Counted from the stretch's first letter, positions 1 to 8,850 are shown. The stretch: DNA of 21,394 bases from Vulcanimicrobiia bacterium (GCA_024281135.1 JAMXLG010000389.1:1-21394); one strand, 5' to 3'. The notes: a model not told the origin generated them from the letters alone. Made by a program: numbers and translations.

Positions 1-959
1 AGGTAATTGCTCAGCTTACGGACGACGTCGTCGCGTTCCGAGTTGCTGATTTTGTCGCCGCGATAGAGCGCATCGAGATATTCGCCGAGCGCAAACTGAC
101 GTACTTGCGCGACGAACGTCGCGACGTCGGCCGGACGGTTCGGCACTTTGTTGTGATACCACGCCGTCGCCGCTTCCGTCGGAAGATACAGCACGTACGG
201 CCAGTCGCCGCCGCCGATCGGATCGCCGTTGCCGTAGTCGAGTCCGAAGTTGAGAATCGACGAGAGTAACACAACGCCGTTGAGCGCAACGCCATGATCG
301 AGCAGCCACTTCGAGAGGCCGGCCGAGCGCGTCGTGCCGTAGCTTTCACCGAAGATGAACTTCGGCGAATTCCAGCGGTTGAACGTGCTTAGATACGTGG
401 TAATGAATTGTCCGAATGCGGCGATATCTTGGTCAACGCCGAAATATTCTTTTTCCTTGCCGGGTAAAATGCGTCCGAATCCGGAGTCGGGCATGTCGAT
501 AAAGACGAGATCGCTTTTATCGAGCAGCGTGTATGGATTGCTCGCCACCGTATACGGCGGCGGCCCCGTCGGCGCTGCGTTTGCGGCGTGCACCCGCACC
601 GGTCCGACGGATCCCATGCGCAGCCACATCGTCGAACTTCCCGGTCCGCCATTGTACATGAACGTGACCGGTCGCGTCAGCGGATTCTCACCGTCTTCGG
701 TATACGCCGTGTAGAACACGCGCGCGGTAACTTGATTATTCTGATCGCGAAGCGCGATCGTACCGGCACGCGCGGTATACGCGATGGTTTTTCCACCGAC
801 CGCGACGGTATGCGCGGTTGTGACGTCGGGATACTCGGGGAGTTCCGCGGATTGCGCGGCCGCCGGAGGCGGCGATGCAGCCGGCGGATCGTCGGCGCGA
901 GCAGCAACGGACATGCCTGCAAACGCCGCGATTAACAGCAAGGAAAGCGCACGATTCAT
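1..959 (-). CDS. Exported serine carboxypeptidase, peptidase S10 family (3' end off the window)
   Basis: The reading frame starts at the ATG at 959 and stays open to the left edge, giving 319 residues without the C-terminus. Residues 1-22 form a signal peptide (MNRALSLLLIAAFAGMSVAA then RA) followed by an Ala/Pro-rich linker, so the enzyme should act in the periplasm or outside the cell. Two S10 signatures are visible: NGGPGSS at about residues 103-109 (oxyanion hole) and GESYG at 204-208, whose Ser206 is the nucleophile. The catalytic Asp and His of this family lie near the C-terminus and are outside the window. S10 enzymes remove C-terminal amino acids from peptides. It is the last visible gene of a minus-strand run and follows the 91-residue ORF by 34 bases. 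No clear Shine-Dalgarno sequence precedes the ATG. Family assignment is firm; the substrate is unknown. Confidence 0.9.
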   Translation of the reverse strand, partial: MNRALSLLLIAAFAGMSVAARADDPPAASPPPAAAQSAELPEYPDVTTAHTVAVGGKTIAYTARAGTIALRDQNNQVTARVFYTAYTEDGENPLTRPVTFMYNGGPGSSTMWLRMGSVGPVRVHAANAAPTGPPPYTVASNPYTLLDKSDLVFIDMPDSGFGRILPGKEKEYFGVDQDIAAFGQFITTYLSTFNRWNSPKFIFGESYGTTRSAGLSKWLLDHGVALNGVVLLSSILNFGLDYGNGDPIGGGDWPYVLYLPTEAATAWYHNKVPNRPADVATFVAQVRQFALGEYLDALYRGDKISNSERDDVVRKLSNY

Positions 960-993
960 TTGGTCTACATCGTGCGGGGCGGCTCAGCTTCCT

Positions 994-1269
994 TCAGGCC
1001 AGCATTGTGGCATCGCGCGCGATCGGCGCATCCTCCGGTGTGTAGAGCGTCTCTTCGGCGGCGATTTCGTTTGGCACATAGAGCAAGTTCTCGTGACGAT
1101 TCGAACAGAGAATCGCGACCGTCATTTCTTCAGGAGGCTCCTCCTCGGAGAAGTTTAACGCTTCGCCGCGCTCGTCGACGAGAAACGAGCGCGCGCCGGC
1201 CTCTGCGAGCAGCTCGTTACACTGCCCGCAGCGCAGCTCACGAAGATGAACCAGCGCGAGAAACGGCAT
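994..1269 (-). CDS. Small hypothetical protein with a CxxC...CxxxH zinc-knuckle pattern
   Basis: This is a 91-residue acidic protein that I cannot assign to a named family. Cys14-x-x-Cys17 near the N-terminus and Cys55-x-x-x-His59 in the middle could together bind one zinc ion. The middle is rich in Glu (FSEEEPPEE) and there is no signal peptide or membrane segment, so it is probably cytoplasmic. It overlaps the end of the PadR gene by 32 bases in another frame. AGGA lies only two bases before the ATG, so translation is probably coupled to padR. It sits between padR and the carboxypeptidase gene in a co-directional run. The ordered Cys/His spacing and the coupled position argue for a real gene rather than a shadow. 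Confidence 0.65.
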   Translation of the reverse strand: MPFLALVHLRELRCGQCNELLAEAGARSFLVDERGEALNFSEEEPPEEMTVAILCSNRHENLLYVPNEIAAEETLYTPEDAPIARDATMLA

Positions 1270-1648
1270 GTTCCTGAGGCGAGGGCTGATAGAGTTCCAG
1301 TTTCAGCCGCCCAACCGCGCGTTCGATCGACTCGAGGTACGGCAGCATCGATCCCTTGATCCGTCCGAGCCGCTCGTCGCCTGCGGGCGTGATGGCATAG
1401 ACGCGGCGCGAGCGCTTCGTCGGATGATCCCACGTTGCGCTTACAAAGCCGCGCTCTTCAAGCCGGCGCAGCAGCGGGTAGATTTTGTTGGTATTGACTG
1501 CGACCAAGTCCCCGCAAATCGACTCGATGCGCTGCATCAAGCCGTACCCGTGATCGGGCTGTTCTTTGATCAGGTGGAGCAGCAGAACCGGAAAGAGCGT
1601 CTTGCTCTTGATGGGACCGCGAAGAACTTCGTCGACGCGTCGTGCCAT
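1238..1648 (-). CDS. PadR family transcriptional regulator
   Basis: This 136-residue protein has the PadR winged helix: a helix around LFPVLLLHLIKEQPDHGYGL (about residues 18-37), the recognition helix around VNTNKIYPLLRRLEERGFV (51-69), a wing with the pattern RSRRVYAITPAG, and a C-terminal helix that normally makes the dimer. PadR proteins are small repressors that respond to ligands or envelope stress. The gene starts 25 bases after the acyl-CoA ligase stop codon and overlaps the downstream 91-residue ORF, so it belongs to the comEA-fadD-padR run. Only a distant AAGGA precedes the ATG. I see no clear ATGT/ACAT PadR operator in the 25-base gap, so autoregulation would have to act further upstream. 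The target is unknown. Confidence 0.9.
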   Translation of the reverse strand: MARRVDEVLRGPIKSKTLFPVLLLHLIKEQPDHGYGLMQRIESICGDLVAVNTNKIYPLLRRLEERGFVSATWDHPTKRSRRVYAITPAGDERLGRIKGSMLPYLESIERAVGRLKLELYQPSPQEHAVSRAGSSS

Positions 1649-1673
1649 ATGTGTTGAAATGATTCCTTAGCAG

Positions 1674-3518
1674 CTATGCCGAGTGCGCATGCAGATCGAC
1701 TGCATACGCTTGGTCGATCGCCGCTTTATATCGGTCTTCGACAACACGGCGCTTAATCTTCATCGACGGTGACAATTCGCCACTCTCAACACTGAACTCG
1801 CGCGGCAAGATCGCGATGCGGCGGATCTGCTCGTACGTCGCGAGATCACTGGTGTGTTTGCGTACCTCGGCAGTCATGAAGTCGTTCACATCCTGACGTT
1901 GCGCAAGTTCTTCCGGCGTCAAAGCAGGCAAGTTCAATTCGACACGCACTAAGTCCCAACTCGGTGCGACCAAGGCGGCCGGATGCGGACGGCCGTCGCC
2001 GATGACCATCGCCTGGGCAACGAACATCGAGCGCTTGATCGCAGCTTCAACTCGCGCCGGACTGACGTACTTGCCGGTTGCCGTTTTAAACACTTCCTTC
2101 TTCCGGTCGGTGATACGGAGATACCCGTCCGCATCGATTTCACCGATGTCGCCCGTATGAAACCAACCGCCGGCAAGCGCGGCAGCTGTTGCTTCCGGAT
2201 CGCGATAGTACCCCATCATGATGTTGCGCCCGCGCGCGAGCACTTCGCCGTCTTCGGCGATCTTGATTTCGCAGCCGGGAATCGGCCGGCCGACGGCGCC
2301 GTATTTATTGTGAGCGAGCGTACTGGTGGTCAGCACCGGTGACGTTTCCGTGAGCCCGTATCCTTGCATGATCGGAACGCCCATGCCGAGGAATGTCATC
2401 GCGACATCGACGTGCAGCGCAGCGCTGCCGCTCAAAAAATGCTCGACCTTCTCAAGACCGAGCACCTTCTTCACCTTATCGAGGACGAGCCGTTTCGCAA
2501 TGGCATATTGGAGCGAGAGCATCGGCGGTACATTGCCGTCAAAGGTTTTCGCCGTCATATAGTCGCGTCCGACGCGCAACGCCCACGGCACGAGTTTAGC
2601 TTGCAATCCGCCGTGTTTGAGAGCCTGCCCCTGGATCCCGGAGAGCACGCGATCGAAGATCCGCGGTACGGCCGTAATCACCGTCGGATGCGTGTCGCGC
2701 ATGTCGGCGAGTAAGTCGTTCGGATCGTGACAGATGTTGTAGCGCATTCCCGCGAGCAAGTAGATGTAAATCATCGTGTGCTCGTAGATGTGCGAAAATG
2801 GAAGCACGGAAAGCACGCTCTCGCCTTTGTGCAATTCGTCGAAACCGTAGCAAAGAGACGACTGCGCATCGAAGCCGAGATTGTCGTGCGAGAGCATCAC
2901 GCCTTTGGGAATGCCGGTCGTGCCCGAGGTGTAAATGAGCACTGCGAGATCGTCGGGCTTTAATTCTGCTTCGTATTCGCCGGGCAGTTCCGGATGCGCG
3001 CTGCGAATCTCAGCGCCGCGCCGTTCGAAAGCATCGAGCGAATCCGCGCCGGTGTCTTCGAACACGATCGTGCGCGGTAGTTCGATATGCGCTTCGCGCA
3101 AACGCTGGAGCGACGCCGGCGTATCGATGAAGAGCAACTTTGCTTCGGCGTGTTTGAGAATGAACTCCGTATGATCGAGCGCTTGCGTCGGGAAGATCGG
3201 AACGACGACGCAGCCGGCAAAGAACGTCGCAAAATCGCAGATCACCCAGTCGATGCAGTCGTGTGCGATCAGCGCGACGCGATCGCCGTGTCCGAGGCCC
3301 GCGTCGCGAATCGCGCAGGCGACATTTTCGACGCGTTCGAGGACCCGCGCGGATGACATCGGTGTCCACGTTCCGTCTACGCGCTCGACCAGCACATCTT
3401 CGCGCGGTTCGGAAAGCGCGCGGCGGATCAGGTGCGGAAGCGTCTCTTTAGATGGAAGATCGGACGACGACAAAATCGACGACATGCGTTCGAATTCGCC
3501 AGGACACACATTGTTCAT
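1674..3518 (-). CDS. Long-chain fatty-acid-CoA ligase (AMP-forming)
   Basis: This 614-residue protein has the length and motifs of FadD-type long-chain acyl-CoA synthetases, which use ATP to activate fatty acids to acyl-CoA through an acyl-AMP intermediate. The P-loop-like motif YTSGTTGIPKG is at residues 196-206, followed by QGYGLTETSP, GWFHTGDIGEID and the hinge motif ITDRKKE with the A10 lysine region after it. No signal peptide is present. The first ATG (3518) lies four bases after the comEA-like stop codon; a second ATG at codon 12 (3485) is equally usable, and neither has a clear Shine-Dalgarno sequence. I chose 3518 because the spacing suggests coupling to the gene upstream. It could feed beta-oxidation or lipid synthesis; no other fatty-acid gene is nearby. 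Chain length specificity cannot be read from sequence. Confidence 0.93.
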   Translation of the reverse strand: MNNVCPGEFERMSSILSSSDLPSKETLPHLIRRALSEPREDVLVERVDGTWTPMSSARVLERVENVACAIRDAGLGHGDRVALIAHDCIDWVICDFATFFAGCVVVPIFPTQALDHTEFILKHAEAKLLFIDTPASLQRLREAHIELPRTIVFEDTGADSLDAFERRGAEIRSAHPELPGEYEAELKPDDLAVLIYTSGTTGIPKGVMLSHDNLGFDAQSSLCYGFDELHKGESVLSVLPFSHIYEHTMIYIYLLAGMRYNICHDPNDLLADMRDTHPTVITAVPRIFDRVLSGIQGQALKHGGLQAKLVPWALRVGRDYMTAKTFDGNVPPMLSLQYAIAKRLVLDKVKKVLGLEKVEHFLSGSAALHVDVAMTFLGMGVPIMQGYGLTETSPVLTTSTLAHNKYGAVGRPIPGCEIKIAEDGEVLARGRNIMMGYYRDPEATAAALAGGWFHTGDIGEIDADGYLRITDRKKEVFKTATGKYVSPARVEAAIKRSMFVAQAMVIGDGRPHPAALVAPSWDLVRVELNLPALTPEELAQRQDVNDFMTAEVRKHTSDLATYEQIRRIAILPREFSVESGELSPSMKIKRRVVEDRYKAAIDQAYAVDLHAHSA

Positions 3519-3522
3519 TCTA

Positions 3523-4113
3523 TCATATGCGCAGGTACAGCTCGGCGCGTGCGAGCCGCGAAGCGGTCATGCCTGCAACATCGAGCAATTGATCAAACGT
3601 CGTGTATGCGCCGTCGCGCTCACGTACGTCCACGACACGAGCGGCAAGCGTGGCTCCGATACCGGGAATTGTCGCGAGTTCGTCAGCGCTTGCCGTGTTG
3701 ACATCAAGGAGAGCGGTCGGGTTTTTCTTGCTCGATTGATGCGAGCGACGGGTTCGGGCGAAATGAGGCGTTGGTTCACCAAGCGCCGCCACATACACCT
3801 CATCTCCGTCGGCCACATGCGCAGCGAGGTTGATCGCGCCGGTATCTGCGCCGGACCGGAAGCCGCCCGCGCTTCGAACCGCATCATCGGCCCGCGCCCC
3901 GGAGTGCAGATGGTAGAGCCCTGGATGCACGACCGCGCCCGCGACGTAGACGACGGCATCTCCCGCCGGCGAGCGGCCCGAATGGTGTGTGTGCTTGACG
4001 GCTGCCGGTGGGCCGTCTGATGAGATGACTGCCGGAGCGCGTGGCGCGGGCGGCCGCCAGACGAAGACCGCGACCGCAACGACGGCGGCAAGTATAAAAA
4101 GAAGGCGTGGCAC
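3523..4113 (-). CDS. comEA: ComEA-like competence DNA-binding protein (SLBB + helix-hairpin-helix)
   Basis: The protein has one N-terminal membrane anchor (LLFILAAVVAVAVFVW), a Pro/Ala-rich linker, an SLBB domain (from VVYVAGAVVHPGLY through GDEVYVA) and a C-terminal double helix-hairpin-helix domain (LLDVNTASADELATIPGIG ... FDQLLDVAGM). This is the layout of ComEA, the membrane-tethered receptor that binds double-stranded DNA outside the cytoplasmic membrane and helps pull it in. I chose the GTG at 4113 because it places the anchor at residues 2-20, giving 196 residues. A longer frame from a TTG at 4173 adds 20 unusual residues and would reach the leuS start region. The full-length comEC is 4.7 kb away on the other strand. 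The gene diverges from leuS and heads the acyl-CoA ligase run. Confidence 0.87.
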   Translation of the reverse strand: MPRLLFILAAVVAVAVFVWRPPAPRAPAVISSDGPPAAVKHTHHSGRSPAGDAVVYVAGAVVHPGLYHLHSGARADDAVRSAGGFRSGADTGAINLAAHVADGDEVYVAALGEPTPHFARTRRSHQSSKKNPTALLDVNTASADELATIPGIGATLAARVVDVRERDGAYTTFDQLLDVAGMTASRLARAELYLRI

Positions 4114-4187
4114 GTTGCTGCCATCACGCCAAACGCTCCGACGGGAAAGGTAGCCGTGGACCGCACACGCCAAGTACCATGGCTCCT

Positions 4188-6665
4188 ATGGCCGACACCT
4201 ACGATTTCCGGACCATCGAACGCGCCTGGCAAGAACGCTGGGAGCGCGAGCAGCTCTATATCGCCGACTCGGATGATCCGCGCCCGAAGTACTACACGAT
4301 GGAGATGCTTCCGTATCCGTCGGGCGATTTGCACGTCGGTCACGCGAAGAATTACGTTCTCGGCGACGCAGTTGCACGCACGATGCGGATGCTCGGCTAC
4401 AACGTGCTGCATCCGATGGGCTGGGATGCGTTTGGTCTTCCGGCGGAAAACGCCGCGATTGCACGCGGCATCGATCCGGCAACGTGGACGAAATCCAACA
4501 TTGCGAACATGGAACGCCAGATCCGCTTGATGGGAACCGGATACGATTGGCGTCGTGAAGTCGCGACATGCGACCCGGAGTACTACCGCTGGAATCAGTG
4601 GCTGTTCTTGCGCTTGTACGAAAACGGCCTTGCGTACAAACGTGAAGCACCGGTCAATTGGTGTCCGTACGATCAGACCGTGCTCGCAAACGAGCAAGTC
4701 ATCGACGGACGCTGCTGGCGTTGCGGACACTTGGTCGAACGCCGCAATCTCTCGCAGTGGTTTTTGAAGATCACCGCGTACGCGGATCGACTGCTCGACG
4801 GACTCGATGAACTCGAAGGCTGGCCGGAGCGGACGAAAACAATGCAACGGAATTGGATCGGCCGTAGCATCGGCGTCACACTGAGATGGAGGATCGAACA
4901 GTCCGACGCAACGTTTGAAACGTTTACCACGCGCGTCGATACGATCTTCGGCGTTACTTTCGTGGTGCTGGCGCCCGAGCATCCCGCGGTCGCATCGATC
5001 AAATCGATTGTTTCCAAGAAAAACGCCGCTGCGATCGAGGCATTTGCAGAGTCCTTGAAGTCAAAGACGGAACTCGAACGCACGAGTTTGATGGCGAAGG
5101 AAGGTGTGTTCACCGGTGCATACGCCATCAATCCGCTTTCGCACGAGCGCGTGCCGATTTATGTAGCTAATTACGTTGTTGCCGAATACGGCACCGGCGC
5201 GGTTCAAGGCGTGCCCGCGCACGACGAACGCGACTTCGAATTCGCCAAGCAATACGGACTCCCGATCGCACAAGTGATCGCGCAGTCCGATGTCGGCGTC
5301 GAAGCGCCGCTCACCGAGCCGTACACGGGCGAGGGTCGCCTCATCGCGAGCGGCGATTTCACCGGCATGCGCAGCGAACGCGCGCGCGACGTTATCGCCG
5401 AGCACTTGAAAGCGGCGGGCATCGGCTATAAGACGGTACACTATCGCTTCCGCGACTGGCTCGTGTCGCGTCAACGCTATTGGGGAACGCCGATTCCGAT
5501 CATCTACTGCGAGCATTGCGGTGAGGTGCCGGTGCCGGACGATCAACTGCCGGTTCTGCTGCCTGCGAACGTTCCGATTACGGGCGAAGGTTCGCCGCTT
5601 GCGCGCGATCCAGCGTTCATCAACACAACATGTCCGAAGTGCGGCGGTCCTGCGCGGCGCGAGAGCGATACCATGGACACGTTTTTCGAATCTTCGTGGT
5701 ACTATCTGCGCTACCTCGATCCGCACAACAGCGCGGCGCCGTGGGCACGCGATCACTCCCACCATTGGATGAACGTCGATCAGTACATCGGCGGCGCCGA
5801 ACATACCGTGCTGCACCTGCTCTACTCGCGCTTCTTCTATAAGTTCTTCCACGACCAAGGTTGGGTGCGCGGCAGCGAAGAGCCGTTCCAGCGACTGTTC
5901 CATCAGGGCATGGTGCTCTACAATAATGAGAAGATGTCGAAGTCGCGCGGCAATGTTATCGGCATCGATGAGACGGCAGACAAGAACGGCGTCGACGCGA
6001 TGCGTCTCTTCTTGCTCTACGTCACGCCGCCCGAGGACACGAGCGACTGGACCGACGAGGGCATCACCGGACGCGTGCGGTTCCTCAACCGGGTGTGGCG
6101 CGCATCGGAGCCGTTCCTCGCTGCTGCATCCGCTGTTTCTCCGCGCATCCTTCCGCCGATCGCGAGCGCTGAAGACAAAGCGCTTGTGCGCGCCGTTCAC
6201 GTGGTCGCAAAGTCGGCCGTCGACGAGGTTTCGTCGCGCCGTTTCCACTTCAACACGACGATTGCAAAGCTCGACGAACTGGTGAACGCAATGACCGCAG
6301 CTGCGCAAAAAGCGCCGGCTTCGCCTGCGTTTCTCTATGCCGTGCATGCATTGCCGCTGCTGATCGCGCCATATGCGCCGCACATCGCCGAAGAACTGTG
6401 GGCGAAGCTCGGTCACGACACGTCGGTGCATCTGGAGCACGTCATCGAACCGGAGGATGCGGCGCTCGAGGTCGATGAGATCACGCTGGTCGTTCAGGTC
6501 AACGGGAAGATTCGCGCGCGCATCAACGCTCAACCCGGCATTGCAGAGGATGACGCGGTTGCGCTTGCACTCGCGGATCCGAACGTGCGCGCGCAAATGG
6601 ACGGCAAAGAAGTGCGCAAACGCATCTTCGTTCCCGACAAGCTCGTGAATCTGGTGATCGCATGA
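4188..6665 (+). CDS. leuS: Leucyl-tRNA synthetase
   Basis: Leucyl-tRNA synthetase charges tRNA-Leu with leucine in the cytoplasm. From ATG 4188 the protein has 825 residues, within the bacterial range. The class I signature HVGH is at residues 49-52 inside PYPSGDLHVGHAKN and KMSKS is at 582-586. The editing insert carries the expected threonine-rich stretch (TTRVDTIFGVTF). A zinc-ribbon-like set of cysteines (CPYDQ ... CWRCG, and later CEHCG and CPKCGG) is present. The start is uncertain: ATG 4179 and GTG 4107 are in frame. I chose 4188 because MADTYDFRTIE lines up in length with known LeuRS N-termini. A TATAAA at 4093-4098 could be a -10 element, but no -35 is visible. The stop overlaps the next gene's start (ATGA), so the two are coupled. 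Confidence 0.96.
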   Translation: MADTYDFRTIERAWQERWEREQLYIADSDDPRPKYYTMEMLPYPSGDLHVGHAKNYVLGDAVARTMRMLGYNVLHPMGWDAFGLPAENAAIARGIDPATWTKSNIANMERQIRLMGTGYDWRREVATCDPEYYRWNQWLFLRLYENGLAYKREAPVNWCPYDQTVLANEQVIDGRCWRCGHLVERRNLSQWFLKITAYADRLLDGLDELEGWPERTKTMQRNWIGRSIGVTLRWRIEQSDATFETFTTRVDTIFGVTFVVLAPEHPAVASIKSIVSKKNAAAIEAFAESLKSKTELERTSLMAKEGVFTGAYAINPLSHERVPIYVANYVVAEYGTGAVQGVPAHDERDFEFAKQYGLPIAQVIAQSDVGVEAPLTEPYTGEGRLIASGDFTGMRSERARDVIAEHLKAAGIGYKTVHYRFRDWLVSRQRYWGTPIPIIYCEHCGEVPVPDDQLPVLLPANVPITGEGSPLARDPAFINTTCPKCGGPARRESDTMDTFFESSWYYLRYLDPHNSAAPWARDHSHHWMNVDQYIGGAEHTVLHLLYSRFFYKFFHDQGWVRGSEEPFQRLFHQGMVLYNNEKMSKSRGNVIGIDETADKNGVDAMRLFLLYVTPPEDTSDWTDEGITGRVRFLNRVWRASEPFLAAASAVSPRILPPIASAEDKALVRAVHVVAKSAVDEVSSRRFHFNTTIAKLDELVNAMTAAAQKAPASPAFLYAVHALPLLIAPYAPHIAEELWAKLGHDTSVHLEHVIEPEDAALEVDEITLVVQVNGKIRARINAQPGIAEDDAVALALADPNVRAQMDGKEVRKRIFVPDKLVNLVIA

Positions 6666-7885
6666 ACGAGGCCCGCCGGACGCTGACGGCCCGTTGTTGC
6701 GTCGTCGGCGGCGGTCCGGCGGGCATTATGCTCGGCTATCTGCTGGCGCGACGCGGGCATAGCGTGATCGTACTGGAGAAGCACGGCGATTTTCTGCGTG
6801 ATTTTCGCGGTGACACGGTTCATCCGTCGACGATGAACGTGCTCGACGAACTCGGTTTGCTCGACGAGTTCTTGAGCCGTCCGCATTCGGAGATTCGCCA
6901 TCTCGCAGGACACGTCGGCTCGGATACGGTTGAAATCGCCGATCTCTCGCACGTTCCGGGCCGCGCAAAGTTTATCGCGATCATGCCGCAGTGGGACTTC
7001 CTGAACTTCATCTCGGAAAAGGCTCGCGCGTTTCCCGGATTTCAGTTGCTCATGAATACCGAAGGGCGCGACGTTATTCGTGAAGGCAACCGCGTCGTCG
7101 GCGTTCTTGCGAACGGGCCCGATGGGCCGCTCGAAATACGCGCTGACCTTGTCGTGGCGTGCGACGGACGCCATTCGACGATGCGCGACGCGGCAAATCT
7201 CAAACCGCGCGATCTCGGGGCACCGATGGACGTCATGTGGATGCACCTTTCGAAGAAGGCGACGGATCAAAATGCGGCGCTCGGCTTCATCGGCGCAGGC
7301 GTGATCCTCGTCTTCATCGACCGCGCCGACTACTGGCAGTGCGGATTCGTCATTGCGAAGGGCGCCGCCGAGCGCGTGCAGGCACGCGGCATCGAGGCGT
7401 TTCGCAACGAAATTGCAACACTTGCGCCGTTCGCGGCCGATCGCGTTAATGAGTTACAAAGCTGGGATGAGGTGAAGCTGCTTTCCGTTGCTGTTGACCG
7501 GCTTGATAAATGGTTCGTTCCCGGGTTGTTGTTCATCGGTGACGCAGCGCACGCTATGTCGCCGGTCGGCGGCGTCGGTATCAACCTTGCCATTCAGGAC
7601 GCAGTCGCAACGGGACGCATCGTCGGCGCTGCGCTCGATTCGCCCGGCCCCGTGCGTGATGAAACGCTGGAGCAGGTGCAGCGTCGCCGCACGTTTCCAA
7701 CAGACATGACGCAAGCGCTGCAAGTCTTCATTCAGAGGCGCATCATTGCATCGGTGCTTCGGTCAGAAGCGCCGCCCAAGCGCGCTCCGCTCGTCATTCG
7801 CGTGCTGACATCGATTCCGGGCTTTCGTCGGATACCGGCGTACATCGTCGGCATCGGCTTCCGTCCGGAACACGTCGATCGTTAA
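6662..7885 (+). CDS. FAD-dependent monooxygenase-like oxidoreductase (PHBH fold)
   Basis: This 407-residue flavoprotein belongs to the group A (single-component) monooxygenase family typified by p-hydroxybenzoate hydroxylase. It shows the dinucleotide-binding GGGPAG at residues 16-21 ending in an acidic residue (VIVLEK), the DG motif (LVVACDGRHS) and the second FAD motif GDAAHAMSP starting at 293, followed by GGVGINLAIQDA. Members use NAD(P)H and O2 to hydroxylate or epoxidise small, often aromatic, molecules; the substrate here is unknown. Its ATG overlaps the leuS stop as ATGA, so it is read by translational coupling, an odd partner for a tRNA synthetase. Its stop codon overlaps that of the convergent epimerase gene. 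The last 60 residues are rich in Arg and Ile and may lie near a membrane. Confidence 0.92.
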   Translation: MNEARRTLTARCCVVGGGPAGIMLGYLLARRGHSVIVLEKHGDFLRDFRGDTVHPSTMNVLDELGLLDEFLSRPHSEIRHLAGHVGSDTVEIADLSHVPGRAKFIAIMPQWDFLNFISEKARAFPGFQLLMNTEGRDVIREGNRVVGVLANGPDGPLEIRADLVVACDGRHSTMRDAANLKPRDLGAPMDVMWMHLSKKATDQNAALGFIGAGVILVFIDRADYWQCGFVIAKGAAERVQARGIEAFRNEIATLAPFAADRVNELQSWDEVKLLSVAVDRLDKWFVPGLLFIGDAAHAMSPVGGVGINLAIQDAVATGRIVGAALDSPGPVRDETLEQVQRRRTFPTDMTQALQVFIQRRIIASVLRSEAPPKRAPLVIRVLTSIPGFRRIPAYIVGIGFRPEHVDR

Positions 7886-8814
7886 GCGGGCACGAGCGCT
7901 TTGAAATAGTCGTACGTCTGCTGCATCCCGTCAAGCAGTTTTGTCGACGGTGCCCATCCGAGTTCTTTCGCTGCAAGCGCGGGATCGAATTGCGCATCGC
8001 GCGCGTCGCCCGCACGTTTCGGCGCATGCGTGACCGGTGCTTCGAAGCCGCTGATCTGCACGAGCGTCTGATAAATTTGATTCACGCTCGTTTTCACGTT
8101 CGTTCCGATTACGTAACAGCCGCCACTGCCTTTTTCGAGCGCTAAGACGTTCGCGTTCGCCACGTCTTTTGCGAAGACGTAGTCGCGCGTTTGTTCGCCG
8201 TCCCAGTCGATGCGGATGCCTTCGCGTTTGAGGAACTTCCCGATGAAGATGGAGATGACACCGGCTTCGCCGTTTGGATCCTGACGCGGACCATAGACGT
8301 TGCCGTAGCGTAGCGCCGTGAAGTCGAGTCCCTTTTCATTCTGGTAGAAACGCAGGTAGTGCTCGGCGACCATCTTCGTGATGCCATACGGTGACGTCGG
8401 ATTTTGCGGCGTCGATTCGGTGATCGGGAAGCGCTCCGGCGTACCGAACGTTGCGCCACTCGACGCAAAGATGAATTTCTTCGCACCCACTTTCACTGCC
8501 CCATCGAGGACGTTGATCAGACCGATCACATTGACGTCCGCATCATACTTCGGATCGCGGGACGAGATTGCAACAGAGTGCTGCGCGGCGTGATGGCTCA
8601 CGATCTCAGGCTTGAATTCTTGGAAGATGCGCGCCACATTTTCATCGCGGATGTCCATGTGAACGAAGCTCGCCCGGTCCGGTATGTTCGCGCGCCGGCC
8701 GCCGCCGTGTTCCCACAGCGAATCGAGCACGACCACGTCGTGGCCTTCGGCCAGATACGCGTCTACGATATGTGATCCGATGAAGCCGGCCCCGCCGGTG
8801 ACAATAATCCGCAC
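7882..8814 (-). CDS. NAD-dependent epimerase/dehydratase, UDP-glucose 4-epimerase-like
   Basis: This 310-residue protein is an extended short-chain dehydrogenase. It has the Rossmann motif TGGAGFIGSH at residues 6-15, an acidic residue after the second strand (VVVLDS, Asp31) that binds the NAD ribose, a Ser pair at 118-119 and the catalytic YGITK with Tyr143 and Lys147. The closest named activity is UDP-glucose/UDP-GlcNAc 4-epimerase (GalE) or a related sugar-nucleotide epimerase making surface polysaccharide precursors. The usual SSAAVYG is SSGATFG here. A longer frame from 8859 exists, but the GTG at 8814 has a strong Shine-Dalgarno sequence and puts the Rossmann strand at the N-terminus. 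The gene converges on the monooxygenase and diverges from comEC. No glycosyltransferase is nearby. Confidence 0.92.
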   Translation of the reverse strand: MRIIVTGGAGFIGSHIVDAYLAEGHDVVVLDSLWEHGGGRRANIPDRASFVHMDIRDENVARIFQEFKPEIVSHHAAQHSVAISSRDPKYDADVNVIGLINVLDGAVKVGAKKFIFASSGATFGTPERFPITESTPQNPTSPYGITKMVAEHYLRFYQNEKGLDFTALRYGNVYGPRQDPNGEAGVISIFIGKFLKREGIRIDWDGEQTRDYVFAKDVANANVLALEKGSGGCYVIGTNVKTSVNQIYQTLVQISGFEAPVTHAPKRAGDARDAQFDPALAAKELGWAPSTKLLDGMQQTYDYFKALVPA

Positions 8815-8820
8815 TACTCG

Positions 8821-8827
8821 CTCCCTT
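8821..8827 (-). promoter_or_regulatory. Ribosome binding site of the epimerase gene
   Basis: On the minus strand AAGGGAG lies six bases before the GTG at 8814. It decides the start of the epimerase in favour of this GTG over the upstream ATG at 8859. Confidence 0.7.
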
Positions 8828-8850
8828 GCGCTACGAACCTCAAGTCGCAG

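Noticed and set aside
3253..4020. A 255-codon plus-strand frame antisense to the acyl-CoA ligase and comEA
   Set aside because: Cys- and Arg-rich sequence with no known pattern, opposite to two well-supported genes.
4107..4187. Longer leuS start at GTG 4107
   Set aside because: The added 27 residues are not typical of LeuRS N-termini and overlap the ComEA-like start. The possible leaderless -10 at 4093-4098 keeps it open as a minor alternative.
3567..4982. A 471-codon open frame on the minus strand across comEA and the leuS start
   Set aside because: It is out of frame with the ComEA-like protein, shows no recognisable fold and crosses the divergent start region. Both real genes explain the DNA.
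5061..6596. A 511-codon open frame on the minus strand antisense to leuS
   Set aside because: It mirrors the leuS coding frame, is full of Arg and Val with no domain pattern, and leuS has complete family motifs on the other strand. High G+C makes such antisense frames long by chance.
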